DNA of 64,000 bases from Microbacterium sp. MM2322 (lineage in GTDB: Bacteria > Actinomycetota > Actinomycetes > Actinomycetales > Microbacteriaceae). The position numbers were made by a program, and so were the translations under genes. The stretch covers positions 310,001 through 374,000 of the forward strand of contig NZ_OZ075067.1 of assembly GCF_964186585.1 (NCBI RefSeq). Reading direction: 5' to 3'. The notes under the pieces were generated by a model, which was given only the letters and a program-made list of their open reading frames with translations, made no database searches and was not told the DNA's origin. Numbering within the stretch: the stretch's first letter is position 1; every line of letters begins with the position of its first letter. Below are positions 25,452 through 36,660 of the stretch, one piece after another.

Positions 25452-27740
25452 ATGGCGCGTGACGACGATCGACCCGAAGATCTCTACACCGGACCCATCG
25501 ACCTCGCGGCGCTCGCTGCCGCCGAGGACGGGGACCTCGAGATGCCCGAGATCAGCTACGACGAGCAGCGCTATCCCGCGCGGCCCCGTCGGCTCCGCCC
25601 GAAGGACAACCTGCGCGGCAGCAGCGTGCGCCGCATCCGTACCGACCCGCGCACGGCGAACGGCACGAACCCGTCGTACGTCGAGTGGTTGGTCCGGCAG
25701 TCGATGCTGAAGGATGCCGATGTGCTGGCGCGCCAGCTGTCGGGACAGCCGACGATGTGGCGGAACGCCTACGCCCGCCCCGACGCCCGCCGCGCGATCG
25801 CGACGAGTGACGTGTGGTTCACCGCGTACCCCATCTCGCTGATCACGCGGCCGGGGCAGTCGTTCCTCTCCGCCCTCGGCGACGACGAGCTGTGGTCGGT
25901 GTTCGAGCGGATCGGCATCACTGCGGTCCACACCGGTCCGGTCAAGCGCGCCGGCGGCATCGAAGGCTGGGGCGAGACCCCCAGCGTCGACGGTCACTTC
26001 GACCGCATCAGCACCGCCATCGATCCCGCCTTCGGCACGGAGGACGAGTTCCGCGCGCTCTGCGACGTCGCCGAATCGCATGGCGGCAGCATCATCGACG
26101 ACATCGTGCCCGGCCACACCGGCAAGGGCGCCGACTTCCGCCTCGCTGAGATGGGCTTCAAGGACTACCCCGGGATCTACCACATGGTCGCGATCCCGCC
26201 CGAGGACTGGCACCTGCTGCCGGACGTCCCCGAGGGGTACGACAGCGTCAACCTCGACCCGGCCACCGAGCACACGCTCGCCGAGCACGGCTACATCATC
26301 GGCGCCCTGCAGCGCGTCATCTTCTACACGCCGGGCGTGAAGGAGACGAACTGGTCGGCGACGGCTCCCGCGATCGGTCCCGACGGGATCACGCGCCGCT
26401 GGGTCTACCTGCATTACTTCAAGCAGGGTCAGCCCTCCATCAACTGGCTGGACCCGACCTTCGCCGGTATGCGCCTCGTCATCGGCGACGCGCTGCACTC
26501 GCTCGGCGAGCTCGGCACGAGCGCGCTGCGCCTCGACGCCAACGGATTCCTCGGCGTCGAGAAGAGCGCCGAGGGTCTGCCGGCGTGGTCGGAGGGGCAT
26601 CCGCTCTCGCACGCCGCGAACCACATCATCGCGGGCATGGTCCGCAAGGTCGGCGGGTTCACGTTCCAGGAGCTGAACCTCACGATGGAGGACATCCGCG
26701 ACACGGGCGCCGTCGGCGCCGACCTGTCGTACGACTTCATCGGACGCCCGGGGTACCACCACGCTTTGGCGACGGGGCAGACGGAGTTCCTGCGCCTCGC
26801 GCTCACGTCGTCGCTCGCGCTCGGCGTCGCGCCGGTGCAGCTCGTCCACGGCATGCAGAACCACGACGAGCTCACCTACGAGCTCGTCCACTGGGCGACG
26901 CGGCACGCCGACGAGGAGTACGGCTTCCGCGGCGACACGATCACGGGCGGCGAGCTCGCCGAGATCGTCCGTGCGGAGTTGACCGAGAAGCTGGTGGATG
27001 CCGGTGATTACAACCGCGTCTTCACGCAGAACGGCATCGCCTGCACGGCGACGTCGCTCATCGCGGCGACGCGCGGCATCCCGACCCTCGATGAGATCAC
27101 CGAGGACGAGATCCCCGCCATCCGCGACGCTCACCTGCTGCTCTGCGCCTACAACGCCTGGCAGCCGGGCGTCTTCGCCCTGTCGGGCTGGGACCTCGTC
27201 GGCATGCTGACTCTTCCGGGCGACGAGGTCGCCGACCTCATCCGCGTCGGCGACACCCGCTGGATCGAGCGCGGCGCGCACGACCTGCTCGACGCCGATC
27301 CCGGTGCGACGCGCTCGACGTCGGGCATGCCGCGCGGTCGTGCGCTCTACGGGCCGCTCCCGGCACAGCTCGACGACCCCGATTCGTTCGCGTCGCGGCT
27401 GTCGGCCATTCTCGACCTGCGTCGCCAGTCGGGCATCGCGACGGCGACGGCCGTCGACATCCCCGAGGTCGCCCACGCCGGCATGCTCGTGCTCGTCCAC
27501 CGTCTCGACGACGGGGTGGCGGAGGCGGACGCCCCCGTGCAGGTGACGGTGCTCAACTTCTCGTCCGAGGCGATCGAGGGCACGGTGCGGTCCGAGCACC
27601 TCACGCCGCAGAGCGACGTGCTCGATGCCGCGAGCGACGAGGTCATCGGCCGCGTCGACGACCTGCAGAGCTTCTCGGTGTCGCTCCCCGGGTACGGTGC
27701 GCGGTTCCTCGTCCTGCAGCCGCAGGTCGACGAGGACTGA
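25452..27740 (+). CDS. GH13 alpha-glucosyltransferase, trehalose-synthase (TreS)-like
   Basis: Predicted to interconvert maltose and trehalose. 762 aa, longer than standard TreS (~600) by an N-terminal extension of ~100 residues with its own charged segment. GH13 catalytic landmarks: RLDANGF with the nucleophile Asp near residue 362, FQELNL with the acid/base Glu near 407 and MQNHDELT with the transition-state Asp near 471, then a beta-rich C-terminal domain. A maltokinase-like gene lies 360 nt further on, which supports the TreS-maltokinase route to maltose-1-phosphate for GlgE. ATG 25452 comes 7 nt after TAGCGT (25439-25444). Another GH13 specificity is possible. Confidence 0.75.
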   Translation: MARDDDRPEDLYTGPIDLAALAAAEDGDLEMPEISYDEQRYPARPRRLRPKDNLRGSSVRRIRTDPRTANGTNPSYVEWLVRQSMLKDADVLARQLSGQPTMWRNAYARPDARRAIATSDVWFTAYPISLITRPGQSFLSALGDDELWSVFERIGITAVHTGPVKRAGGIEGWGETPSVDGHFDRISTAIDPAFGTEDEFRALCDVAESHGGSIIDDIVPGHTGKGADFRLAEMGFKDYPGIYHMVAIPPEDWHLLPDVPEGYDSVNLDPATEHTLAEHGYIIGALQRVIFYTPGVKETNWSATAPAIGPDGITRRWVYLHYFKQGQPSINWLDPTFAGMRLVIGDALHSLGELGTSALRLDANGFLGVEKSAEGLPAWSEGHPLSHAANHIIAGMVRKVGGFTFQELNLTMEDIRDTGAVGADLSYDFIGRPGYHHALATGQTEFLRLALTSSLALGVAPVQLVHGMQNHDELTYELVHWATRHADEEYGFRGDTITGGELAEIVRAELTEKLVDAGDYNRVFTQNGIACTATSLIAATRGIPTLDEITEDEIPAIRDAHLLLCAYNAWQPGVFALSGWDLVGMLTLPGDEVADLIRVGDTRWIERGAHDLLDADPGATRSTSGMPRGRALYGPLPAQLDDPDSFASRLSAILDLRRQSGIATATAVDIPEVAHAGMLVLVHRLDDGVAEADAPVQVTVLNFSSEAIEGTVRSEHLTPQSDVLDAASDEVIGRVDDLQSFSVSLPGYGARFLVLQPQVDED

Positions 27741-27803
27741 CCCGATCGGATGCCGGGCGCAAGCCCCCCTCGCGATGTCGGGGGAGGTGCGTACCGTCGC
27801 CTC

Positions 27804-28079
27804 ATGACCGATCAGAGCAGCTTCCCCGAGAACGACTCCGTCGACCCCACCGACGCTGATGCGCCAGAGATGCTCGGCGGACCGAGCGGCGACACCGCGG
27901 TGAAAGACCCCGAGGAATGGGTCACCGGCGACGAGCCGATGACCGGCGCGCAGCGCAGCTACCTCGACACCCTGGCTCGCGAAGCGGGGGAGGAGATCCC
28001 CGCCACCTTGACGAAGGCCGAAGCCTCCGAGCACATCGACCGCCTGCAGCAGGCGACCGGGCGCGGCGCGACCAGCTGA
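27804..28079 (+). CDS. DUF3072 small protein
   Basis: 91 aa, acidic. The C-terminal half carries the short conserved block MTGAQRSYLDTLAREAGEEIP...TKAEASEHIDRLQ found in DUF3072 proteins; the N-terminal half (ENDSVDPTDADAPEM) is probably disordered. Function unknown. Leaderless: TACCGT at 27,792-27,797, 6 nt, ATG 27,804. Lies between the TreS-like and maltokinase genes. Confidence 0.8.
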   Translation: MTDQSSFPENDSVDPTDADAPEMLGGPSGDTAVKDPEEWVTGDEPMTGAQRSYLDTLAREAGEEIPATLTKAEASEHIDRLQQATGRGATS

Positions 28080-28104
28080 CCGCGCCGACGCTGCGTTCGC
28101 CCGA

Positions 28105-29373
28105 TCAGGCGAGCGCGGCGTCGATGCCGGCGAGCGGCACGGGCAGCCAGTCGGGGCGGTTGCGCGCTTCGTAGATGGATTCGTAGACGGCCTTGTCGAG
28201 CACGAGGGCGCGGAGGAGTGCCGGGTCGAGCTCGATCGCCCCGGGGGCTGTTGCGTATGCCGACAGGAAGGCCTCGCGGCAGGATGCTGCCCAGGCCGCG
28301 GCATCCGGTCCCGCGCCGACCGCGCCCGCGTAGTCGAACGACCGCAGCATGCCGGCCACGTCGCGCGGCGGAAGGTCGGGGATCGCACGCTCCGCCATCG
28401 GTCGGAGCGGCTCGCCCTCGAAGTCCACGATGCGCCACCCGCCGTGGGGCACCGCGAGGACCTGTCCGAGGTGCAGGTCGCCGTGGATCCGCTGCATCCG
28501 GGGCCATGGACGTTCGAGCGCCTCGGCGTACACGGCGTCGATGGCGGCGAGGCGGTCGGCGACGGCGGGAACCTCGGCGGATGCGATCGCCAGGCGGCGA
28601 CGCCAGGCCCGGCCGACGGCGGCGAGCTGGTCGGGGGAGGCATCCACCGATTCGAGGGCGTCGCTGAGCGCGCCGTGGACGCCCGCGACGGCGACGCCGA
28701 GATCGCGGGCGGCGTCGGTGAAGTCGCGTCCCTCGCGCGCCGCGTCGAGCGCGATCGCCCATCCGTCGCGGACGCCGGGGAGGAACTCCTGCGCGAAGCC
28801 GAGCGTGCCCCGCGCCGTGCCCGATTCGCGGCCGACATCGGGCCACTCGGCATCCGCGCTGCCGTAGAACTGGGGCACGTAGGGCGAGCCGGCGTCGCTC
28901 AGCACGCGCTGCACCGTGACGTCGGGGTTCTCGCCGTGGTGCAGCGTGCGGAACAGCTTGAGGATGATCGCGGGCGACCCGTCGACGTCGTAGACGATGG
29001 ACGTGTTCGACTGCTCGCCGGTGAGCACCCGCGAACCCGTCACTCGGCTCGTATCGACACCCATCTCCGCGAGGAGTCCGATGGTGAAGGCGGGATGCCG
29101 GGTCGCATCCGTGAGGGAACGCCCGTCGTCGGTCGTGGTGACGACCTCCTCGGCAGGCGGCTCGCTCACCTCGGTGAGGGGCACGTTGTACAGCGTCGGC
29201 AGAGCACCGGCGTCGTCCATTAGCAGGTAGGTGGTCGCGCCACCGGGTGCCGGTCGCGCATCGAGCACGCGGAACCGTGGATCGTGACTCTTGCCCGCAT
29301 ACCAGCGTTGCTGCGCCACCCAGGCGCTGAGGTCCTCGTCGAATCGCACACGATCACCATGACCCGCCGACAC
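28105..29373 (-). CDS. mak: Maltokinase
   Basis: Phosphorylates maltose to maltose-1-phosphate for alpha-glucan synthesis by GlgE. 422 aa. Family marks: N-terminal QQRWYAGKS, an acceptable kinase lobe with ILKLFR, the catalytic loop RIHGDLHLGQVL and the metal-binding IVDFEGEP. It faces the TreS-like gene tail to tail. GTG 29,373 is used; a second in-frame GTG seven codons downstream is possible. The identical second copy at 52,339-53,607 lies where both copies are undamaged. Confidence 0.88.
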   Translation of the reverse strand: MSAGHGDRVRFDEDLSAWVAQQRWYAGKSHDPRFRVLDARPAPGGATTYLLMDDAGALPTLYNVPLTEVSEPPAEEVVTTTDDGRSLTDATRHPAFTIGLLAEMGVDTSRVTGSRVLTGEQSNTSIVYDVDGSPAIILKLFRTLHHGENPDVTVQRVLSDAGSPYVPQFYGSADAEWPDVGRESGTARGTLGFAQEFLPGVRDGWAIALDAAREGRDFTDAARDLGVAVAGVHGALSDALESVDASPDQLAAVGRAWRRRLAIASAEVPAVADRLAAIDAVYAEALERPWPRMQRIHGDLHLGQVLAVPHGGWRIVDFEGEPLRPMAERAIPDLPPRDVAGMLRSFDYAGAVGAGPDAAAWAASCREAFLSAYATAPGAIELDPALLRALVLDKAVYESIYEARNRPDWLPVPLAGIDAALA

Positions 29374-29471
29374 CGGATCTAGGAAGGGGTGGACGACGAT
29401 TCCCCGGGAAGGTAGGGCGATCGTGTCCTTCCCGCATCGGTCGCCGTCCTGAGGCCGCGTAGCGTGGACCG

Positions 29472-29931
29472 GTGACCATCGGCATCCATCTGTCCCCGCT
29501 CGCTGAGATCCCGGCGACGACCCTCTACCGCATCCTGTGGCTGCGCGTGAGCGTGTTCGTCGTCGAGCAGGAGGCCGCGTACCCCGAGCTCGACGGGCGC
29601 GACATCGAGCCCGGCGCGTTGATCGCGTGGGCGGAGGAGGATGGCGAGGTCCTCGGGACGTTGCGCCTGCTTCGACGAGGGCGAGGAATGGCGGATCGGT
29701 CGGGTCGTCACGAGCGCGGCAGCCCGAGGCCGGGGTGTCGGCGCGGACCTCATGCGGCGGGCGATCCACGACGCCGCCGCGCGGGACGCGTCGCGACCGT
29801 TCGTCCTCGATGCGCAGGAGCACCTCGCCGACTGGTACGGCCGCTTCGGCTTCGTCTCCGCAGGACCGTCGTACATCGAAGACCGGATCCCGCACGTCCC
29901 GATGGCGCGCCCCGCAGAAGCCGAAGTGTAA
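29472..29931 (+). pseudogene. Frameshifted copy of the ElaA-type GNAT gene
   Basis: One extra T near 29,670 (CTGCTTCGACG instead of CTGCTCGACG) breaks the frame. This is the first difference met in copy 1 and marks where its clean part ends. The intact version is at 53,706-54,164. Confidence 0.85.
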
Positions 29932-29993
29932 GAGACGGATGCCGGGTGCGCGACCCCCATCTGTCTGGGCCAGCGGGGATGCACCATCGATCG

Positions 29994-30329
29994 ATGCTCG
30001 AGCTCCATTACGGCGACGGATACGTCGTCACGACCGACGCGATCGCCGACGCGGTGATGCGGTACGCGAAGACGCTCGCAGAGCACGAGGGGGCCGACCT
30101 CGTCGCAGTCCCCATCCTCACTCCTGAGGGCCCGGCGATCTCGTCGATGCTCATCGGTCCCAGCAGTCAGCTCTTCACGGTGCCGCACCCCGGCGACGCG
30201 GACGGCTTGGAGGACGAGTCTGCGCTCATGGATCTCCTCAGCCGGAACGACCGTCTGGTCCACCCGCCGGCGTCGGTGAGCGAGTACCCGTACGAGGAGG
30301 ACGACCCCTGGTTCGAGGAGTCGTTCTGA
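29994..30329 (+). CDS. Hypothetical acidic protein (same as 54,227-54,562)
   Basis: 111 aa, reads the same as the second copy: LELHYGDGYVVTTDAIADAV at the N-terminus and an acidic YPYEEDDPWFEESF tail. Described at the second copy. Confidence 0.6.
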   Translation: MLELHYGDGYVVTTDAIADAVMRYAKTLAEHEGADLVAVPILTPEGPAISSMLIGPSSQLFTVPHPGDADGLEDESALMDLLSRNDRLVHPPASVSEYPYEEDDPWFEESF

Positions 30330-30367
30330 CACTGTCGGCGTCCGTGACCCCGGCGTAGTGTCGCGCT

Positions 30368-30912
30368 ATGCGACCCCTCCGCTACTCGATCAACGTCACG
30401 CTCGACGGATGCGTCGACCACCGCGCCGGCATCCCCGACGCGCAGACTCACGAGCACGCCGCGCAGCAGATCGCCCGCGCCGACGCGCTCCTGCTCGGTC
30501 GCACCGTCTACCGCATGATGGAGGATGCCTGGCGACCCCCGGCATCCGATGCGATGCCGGAGTGGACGCAGCCGTTCGCCCGGACGATCGATGCGGCAAA
30601 GAAGTACGTGGTGTCGTCGACGCTCGGTTCGGTCGACTGGAACGCGGAGCTCGTCTCGGGCGGTCTGCGCACCGAAGTCGAGCGGCTGAAGGCGATGCCG
30701 GGGGAGGGGCTCTACACCGGCGGGGTCGCACTCGCGACGACGCTGGCCGGGTGGGGCTGATCGACGAATACACCTTCGTCATCCATCCGCGCGTTGTCGG
30801 ACACGGTCCGAGGCTGTTCGACGGCTTGCCGGAACCGCTCGACCTGGAGCTCGTCGACCGCCTCGCCTTCGACTCGGGCATCGTCGCCGAGACCTACGCG
30901 CCGAGGCGGTGA
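30368..30912 (+). pseudogene. Frameshifted copy of the RibD_C-type reductase gene
   Basis: A G is missing from the run near 30,757 (GGGTGGGGCTG against GGGTGGGGGCTG) and a Gly replaces Asp near 30,662. Intact at 54,601-55,146. Confidence 0.85.
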
Positions 30913-30954
30913 AGGAGCCGGATTTCTCCCGCGCGCTGTAGCGGCGACATCCGC

Positions 30955-31451
30955 TCAGATGTAGTCGCGTGCCGAGACGACCGCGATGGGCTCGTGGCGG
31001 ATCTCCTCGCCGGTGAGGACGACGGCGCAGTTCACCCCGACGGGCCTGGACTTCAGCTCGTCGATCCGCTGCTGCACGGTGGTCGGGGAGTTGCCGGGTC
31101 GATGAGGAGGACGACCACCGACACCTCGGCACCGCGTGCTCGCTGCCGTGCGGTGTGGATGCCGCCCGCCCATCGGTGCGCACTGCGCTGCGCGTGGTCG
31201 TCGAGGTCATGGGCGACCTGCACGACGATGACGATATGGCGCTGGTTGCGATGGTGACGCGCAACGTGCGTCTCAGCCTGGTGCAGGATCTCCTTCACGC
31301 CGCGAGCGGTGGCGACGTCGCGACCGTCCACGCCGACGACCAGCACCCTGGCTCCGGCGCTGCGATCGCACGATGGCAGCGATGCGAGCGCAGGGATGCG
31401 GTCGCCGACCACCTCCGCAGTCACAACCGCCTGCCCCTCGAAACTGTGCAC
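30955..31451 (-). pseudogene. Frameshifted copy of the gene at 55,189-55,686
   Basis: A G is missing from the run near 31,084, and a 3-nt block differs near 31,108. Otherwise as the intact copy. Confidence 0.8.
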
Positions 31452-31558
31452 AGCCCCTCCCTCGTGAACCTCACACCATAGCCGCTTTACAGGAATCGGC
31501 AAGCTCTACTTTTTTTCCTCTGATTTGCCCTTTTTCTTTTCGCGGCTATGGTGAGGCC

Positions 31559-31723
31559 ATGGCAATCGACCAGCGACTCGGCGCCCTGCGCGCTGCCCCT
31601 CGGGGGCGGCGCGGCGTTCGTCGGAGCCTCGTTGGGGAGTTCCGCGTCACCCTTTCGCCGCCGGGGCTGCGAAGCGGATCTCGACGCGCCATGGCATTCG
31701 ATGGGGGACCTCACTCACGTGAG
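31559..31723 (+). pseudogene. Damaged copy of the leaderless small ORF at 55,794
   Basis: One G is missing from CCGCCGGGG near 31,663; promoters and the terminator-like hairpin around it are conserved. Confidence 0.4.
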
Positions 31724-31788
31724 TCGTCCCATCTTCGAAGCCAACGCGTCGCATCTGCGGCGCGTTTCTTTTTTGCAAGGAGAGTGAC

Positions 31789-32097
31789 ATGACCACCGAT
31801 TCACCCGTCGTTATCGATACAGGACCCTTCCGCGCCCTCTTGGAGGAGAGCCTGACCGAGCGACTCGCCATCATCGAAGAGCTGACGCCGCGAGCGCTGC
31901 CGTCGATCGACCCGATGGCCTACCAGACGCTCGCCGCCAACCGCCGCGCAGTGGAGGAGATCACCCGCGCGCTCAACCGCATCGACGCAGGAACCTACGG
32001 ACACTGCTCGCAGTGCAGTGGCTGGATCGCCCCGGCACGCCTCGAGGCCGTACCCCACGCGGCGACGTGCATCGAGTGCTCCGCGCAGCGGCGTGAG
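31789..32097 (+). pseudogene. Copy of the DksA/TraR-like zinc protein with altered C-terminus
   Basis: Identical to 56,025-56,333 until TGCTCCGCGCAG near 32,080, where the other copy has TGCTCCCGCGCAG. The missing C makes the frame run on to 32,277 instead of stopping. Confidence 0.75.
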
Positions 32098-32110
32098 GGG
32101 GGCGACCACG

Positions 32111-32263
32111 ATGACCCCGTCACCGACCTTCCTGGCTTCTGTCCGGCGCTGGGTCCGCCGCACCGTCTTCGCCGTTCGCACACCGTCGGACGCCGCCCCA
32201 CGCAAGGGCGGCCCGGGAAAGGAATTCGATCGCGTGCAGGGCGTCTGGTCCGCGTGGCGGTGA
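32111..32263 (+). CDS. 50-aa basic protein (same as 56,348-56,500)
   Basis: Same reading in both copies; described at the second copy. Confidence 0.45.
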   Translation: MTPSPTFLASVRRWVRRTVFAVRTPSDAAPRKGGPGKEFDRVQGVWSAWR

Positions 32264-32273
32264 GCCGCGAGGT

Positions 32274-32990
32274 CTAGACGCCACCCTCCGCCGGAGCACG
32301 GCGCCACCCGTCGGCATACCGGATCACGCCGCCGCCGCGCTCGAAGGCATCCAACCAGCCCGGTCATCGGCCACTCACCCCAGCGCTCATGGAAGAGGCG
32401 CCGTTGCGGAGGATGTCGTCGAGGTGCTGCCACGGCGGCGACGAGGTATGGTGGTACTGGTGGGTACGCCGTGGCGCCGCCGGTCCACACCCGGGGACTC
32501 CCTGGGCGCGCATGCGGAAGGCGAAGTCCGTGTCCTCGCCGCCGTACCCCTCGTACGCCTCGTCGAAACCGCCCGATCCGCCGCCACGTCTCGGGCGTCA
32601 GCGCGAACGACAGCGACCAGAACAACGCATACTCCTCGATGCCGCTACCCGTTCCGCATCGAGGTCGTAGCGCCCGACCCGCGTCGACGGGGGGCTCCGC
32701 GACATCGTCGAGCGCGTCGCCCGTGACGGACTCGGACTCTTCTCGATCATCGACGACGACGCGACGCCTCTTTCTCCGCATCCGTTCTCTGCGGGCAGCG
32801 TCTGGAGGAACGGTGCGGGCGCGACGACCTGTTCCCGCGCGTCGCGGAGCGCATCGACGGGGTGGGTGCCCTCGGCGGCGAGCCCGACGTCGCCGCCTAC
32901 CTCGGCGGTTGGGGCCGCGGGCGGTGGCTCGTCGGACGCCCGAGCCGAGCTCGGCTCCGGCATCCGTATGAGCTGTGGTGTTCTGCCCGC
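32274..32990 (-). pseudogene. Badly damaged copy of the GT2-like gene
   Basis: At least ten indels relative to 56,511-57,260, among them near 32,354, 32,395, 32,461, 32,488 and 32,569. Only scattered blocks such as RWGEWPMTG survive. Confidence 0.75.
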
Positions 32991-33383
32991 GCCCAGGTCT
33001 GGTTCCATAGCGGAGGAAGACACCGGCCGTCCTGCCTGGGGAGGGATGCACAACGGCGACGAGTGGGATCGTCGACGGAACCGTGTCATGGGCCGCATCT
33101 CTTGCTCGGGATGCATGCGACTGGGGAAGAGCATGGGACAGTGGGGACAGTCGTCGCACGCGCGACGGGCAGAGGGCGAATCTTCGCGCCCATCCGATCC
33201 CGGGCTCGGCTCCGAATCACGCGTGGATGTGCGCGGTCTCGTGCCGAGTGGCGCGTCTCGTATCCTCACGCGCGGAAGGGTGCCCGAACGCCCGACGCCG
33301 CCCGACACGAAATGGGCGACGATCGTCGCGGCGTCTGGGGGTGCTCTTCGGAGCATGACGTACATGGGGAATCTGGGAAAGCA

Positions 33384-34441
33384 GTGAAGAGACGACTGAA
33401 CGTCGCAGTGATCGCGCGGGGTATCGGGCCCCAATCTCGCGCGCAGCCTGCGCGCGAGCCGCGAATGGAACTGTCCGCCATCTGCGACCTCGACATCGAT
33501 CGTGCGAGGCGCGTCGCCGACGCGGTGGGCGGGGCTCCGGTGACGGCGACCTCGATTCCGTGCTGGCCGATCCGCTCATCGATGCGATAGCGATCGCGAG
33601 GCCCGCACGGACGCACCACTCGATCACGATCGGCCGCGATCGACGCTGGAAAGATGTCCTCGTCGAGAAGCCGCTCGCTGACACTCAGGAGCACGGCAGC
33701 GAGATGGTGCGACGCATGGACACGACCTCGTTCTCATGGCTGACCACAGCACTGATCCACGCCGGCGGTGCTCAAGGTGCGCGAACTGATCGCGGCGGGC
33801 GAACTCGGCGACATCCTCTTCATGGACAGTGTCCGCATCAATTTCGGTCTCGTCCAGCCCGATGTCGACGTCTTCTGGGACCTCGCTCCCCACGACCTGT
33901 CGATCATGGACCTTCATCCTGCCGGATCGGCTTCAGGGCGGCATCCGTTCTGCGCACGGGTCGGACCCGTTGAACCGGGTTAAGTCCTGCATCGGCCACC
34001 TGACCATGCCGCTTCACGGCGGTGCGATGGCTCATGTCACCGTCAACTGGCTGAGCCCCACCCGGACTCAGCCGCATGGTCATCGGCGGCACGCGTCAGA
34101 CGCTGAATAGGACGATCGGACCCGCAGGAGCGGCTCAGTCTCTACGACCGCGGCGTGGACGTCTCGTCCATCTCACGGGCGACTGCGCAGGACCGGCGCG
34201 CGACCAACATCTCCTCCCGCCTCGGCGACACTCGAGCTCCCCGCTCGAGGACCGGCAAGACGCTCGCCGGAGTCGTGGCCGAGTTCGCTGGTGCCATCAG
34301 CGAGAACCGGGCTTCCGCACGAGTGGCACCTCCGGACTGCGGGTGTTGTCGATCCTGGATGCCGCTGCGGGCAGCCTGGGCGCATTCGGCGCCCCGTATC
34401 CGCTTTCGCAGTCGCGTCCCGCGGCGGGCGTCGCGGCGTGA
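33384..34441 (+). pseudogene. Damaged copy of the Gfo/Idh/MocA oxidoreductase gene
   Basis: Multiple indels relative to 57,625-58,692; the glycine motif is already broken (GCGCGGGGTATCGGGCC for GGCGCGGGGTATTGGGGCC near 33,415). Confidence 0.85.
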
Positions 34442-34591
34442 GCCGCCCCGACGCCGTCGGCGAGCCGGTGCGTTCCCGCTAGATCGACGTGGTGGGACGG
34501 GGCCGAACGCGCAGACGGCGCCGGACGCGATCCACCAGGCGGGCACGGACGGGACAGGGGAGGTCCGGCCGCGCCGCGTGCGGGTAACGGT

Positions 34592-35400
34592 TCATGCTTC
34601 TTGATGACCCGAAGATCGGCGACGGCCAGATAGGCCGGGGGTCCCTCGACGAGGTACCGCTTCGCCAATACCGGGGCTCCAGCATGAGCCGCCACATCTT
34701 CACGATCGCGTGCGCGCCACCCTCGTGGTGCGCGCGAGACTCGACCTGCCAGGAAGTCGACCACCGCGTCGAACGCGAGCAGGACGCGCGCGCCCGTCGC
34801 TTCGCCGTAGGCGTCGATCCAGTCCTCTTGCAGGGGTTTCCCCATGAAGACGATCACGAGGTCCGCATCCGTGTGACTGATCTTCTCCGCAATCGCGGCA
34901 GACGCGGCAGACGACGCGACCTCGGCACGGTTCGGCGTCCAGTGACCGATCAGCGAGACACCCGGCCATGCGCGACGACTCTGCGGTGGAGGGACTCTCG
35001 CGTCGCCGGTGAGCCGCCCACGACCGCGACGCGCCAGCGTTGCTGTCGCGCGTCGCAGGATGTCGCCGATCAGATCGTTGCCCGCAGGCGCGGCCAATCG
35101 GCCCCTGTCAACCGTCGGACCTGCGAGGCGGTCGGCGCGCCGTCGATCAGATTGAGATACCGGATGCCGTCGGCCCGCGCCGACGACATCGCTCGCCGCA
35201 TGATGCACGTGATCGAGGTTCACCCCGAGGTGACGGCCAGTGGCGCGCGGCTGTGGTCGTGGACGGTGTCCGCGATCGCGTCGCACGCGCCCCGCGCGTC
35301 GGTGAGGATGGACCTTTGTTCCCGCGATGCGGATCGTGGGAGGGCCGGCCGACGACGGCGCGGAAATGGTCGCAGTCGGCGCCATTGCACGCATGGCCAT
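34592..35400 (-). pseudogene. Damaged copy of the WecG/TagA-type glycosyltransferase gene
   Basis: Several indels against 58,843-59,655, e.g. near 34,707, 35,043 and 35,088. Near 34,620 it lacks one G that the other copy has, so the C-terminal ends differ. Confidence 0.85.
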
Positions 35401-36006
35401 CAGCGGGCTCCCCTCGCCCGAACCGCACCACGACCATGCGCACGCGTCATTCGTTCGTTCCCCATGAACGTCCTGTCCCCAGATGTTGTCGCAGGCCCCA
35501 ACCTGCCCCCCAGTGTGCGGATCCGATCCGCGGTCCCCCCGCTTCCGGCGTCCATCCCCCCGATGCCACCCGGCGCGCCGACCCCTCGGCGTTCCTTCGT
35601 TCCTCCCCCAGCCGCCAGGTGGCTCGCCGCGCGCACAGTCCCCTTCGACGCATGGAGTTTGGCTCTTCGTACGAGGTCGGTTCCGGGAACGAAGACGTCG
35701 GAGCCCGGGCAGCATGGATACGGCCCCCCGCGCGCCCCCAATTCTTCTGCTGCCGCCGTGTGCCGTGTCAGCTCCCCAGAGCCTTCACAGCGGCGATACC
35801 CGAACGTTACTCGCCCGCACGATGTCCACCAATAGGGGGACAAACCTAATCTCCTGTCCCCCAAATGGGGCACGTTGCGGGGTTGGTTAGGGGATCCTGA
35901 TCGGAATACGGGAGGACGGTCGAGGCGATCGCGGGTAGCGTTCGGCGTAGTTCGAGCGCGGGTTCATCCGATCGCGCCGACTTCGACGGCCGTTTGGGAG
36001 GCTGAC

Positions 36007-36660
36007 ATGTGGGGATTACGCGGCGTGCCACGATCGTGGTCGCAGTCATCGCGGGGGCGGGACTACGTCGGCGTTGCCGCCGACGGATCGTACGTACCGA
36101 AGCGGCCGACCGGCTCGGGAATCGACGGGTCGACGGCGCAGTCGCTGTGCATCGGCCAGGCTCCGACCATCGATTATTCGATCGTCCGGGTGGGCGGGGG
36201 TCTGCGGCCGAAGCGCGCCGGGCAGACGCTCGGGCGGAACTCGTCTTCTCGGGCGACGGGAAGCAACTGGTCGTTCCGCTCGCGACCGCGAGCGACGGGA
36301 CCGGTGAGGGGTCCGTCCTCTGGCCGGGCGTGACCGTCGACAGTGCGGGAACCGTCACCGCCCTTCCGGGGTGGGTTCGCTCTGGCGACGAGGGCAGCCT
36401 CGCGACGACGCCGCCGCATGGACGACGGATGACATCACCGCGCAGCTCCGCGTCGGAGACGAGCGTCTCGATGTGCCGCTCGCCTATCCGGGCTACTCCG
36501 ATGAGTGCGCCACGCCCGCGGGCGTCGCGTCCAGTCAGACGCCCGGCGGGCTGGCGATGACGGCGGGCAGATGCCGGTGGTCGCCGCCGTGGGTGGCACT
36601 GCGGCCGTCGTCGCAGGTGTGCTCCTGGTCGCGCGCCGCCGTCGGCGTGTCGAGTCGTGA
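36007..36660 (+). pseudogene. Damaged copy of the LAxTG surface-protein gene
   Basis: Indels near 36,016, 36,074, 36,200, 36,392 and 36,560 relative to 60,271-60,930; the signal peptide and the sorting motif are both out of frame. Confidence 0.85.

Noticed and set aside
22874..28853. Very long reverse-strand frames opposite pnkp and the TreS-like gene
   Set aside because: Shadow frames with no domain features; the forward-strand genes contain all catalytic motifs.
31789..32277. Longer 162-aa version of the DksA/TraR-like protein
   Set aside because: Depends on a missing C inside the damaged part of copy 1; the added residues are low-complexity and overlap the next small gene.
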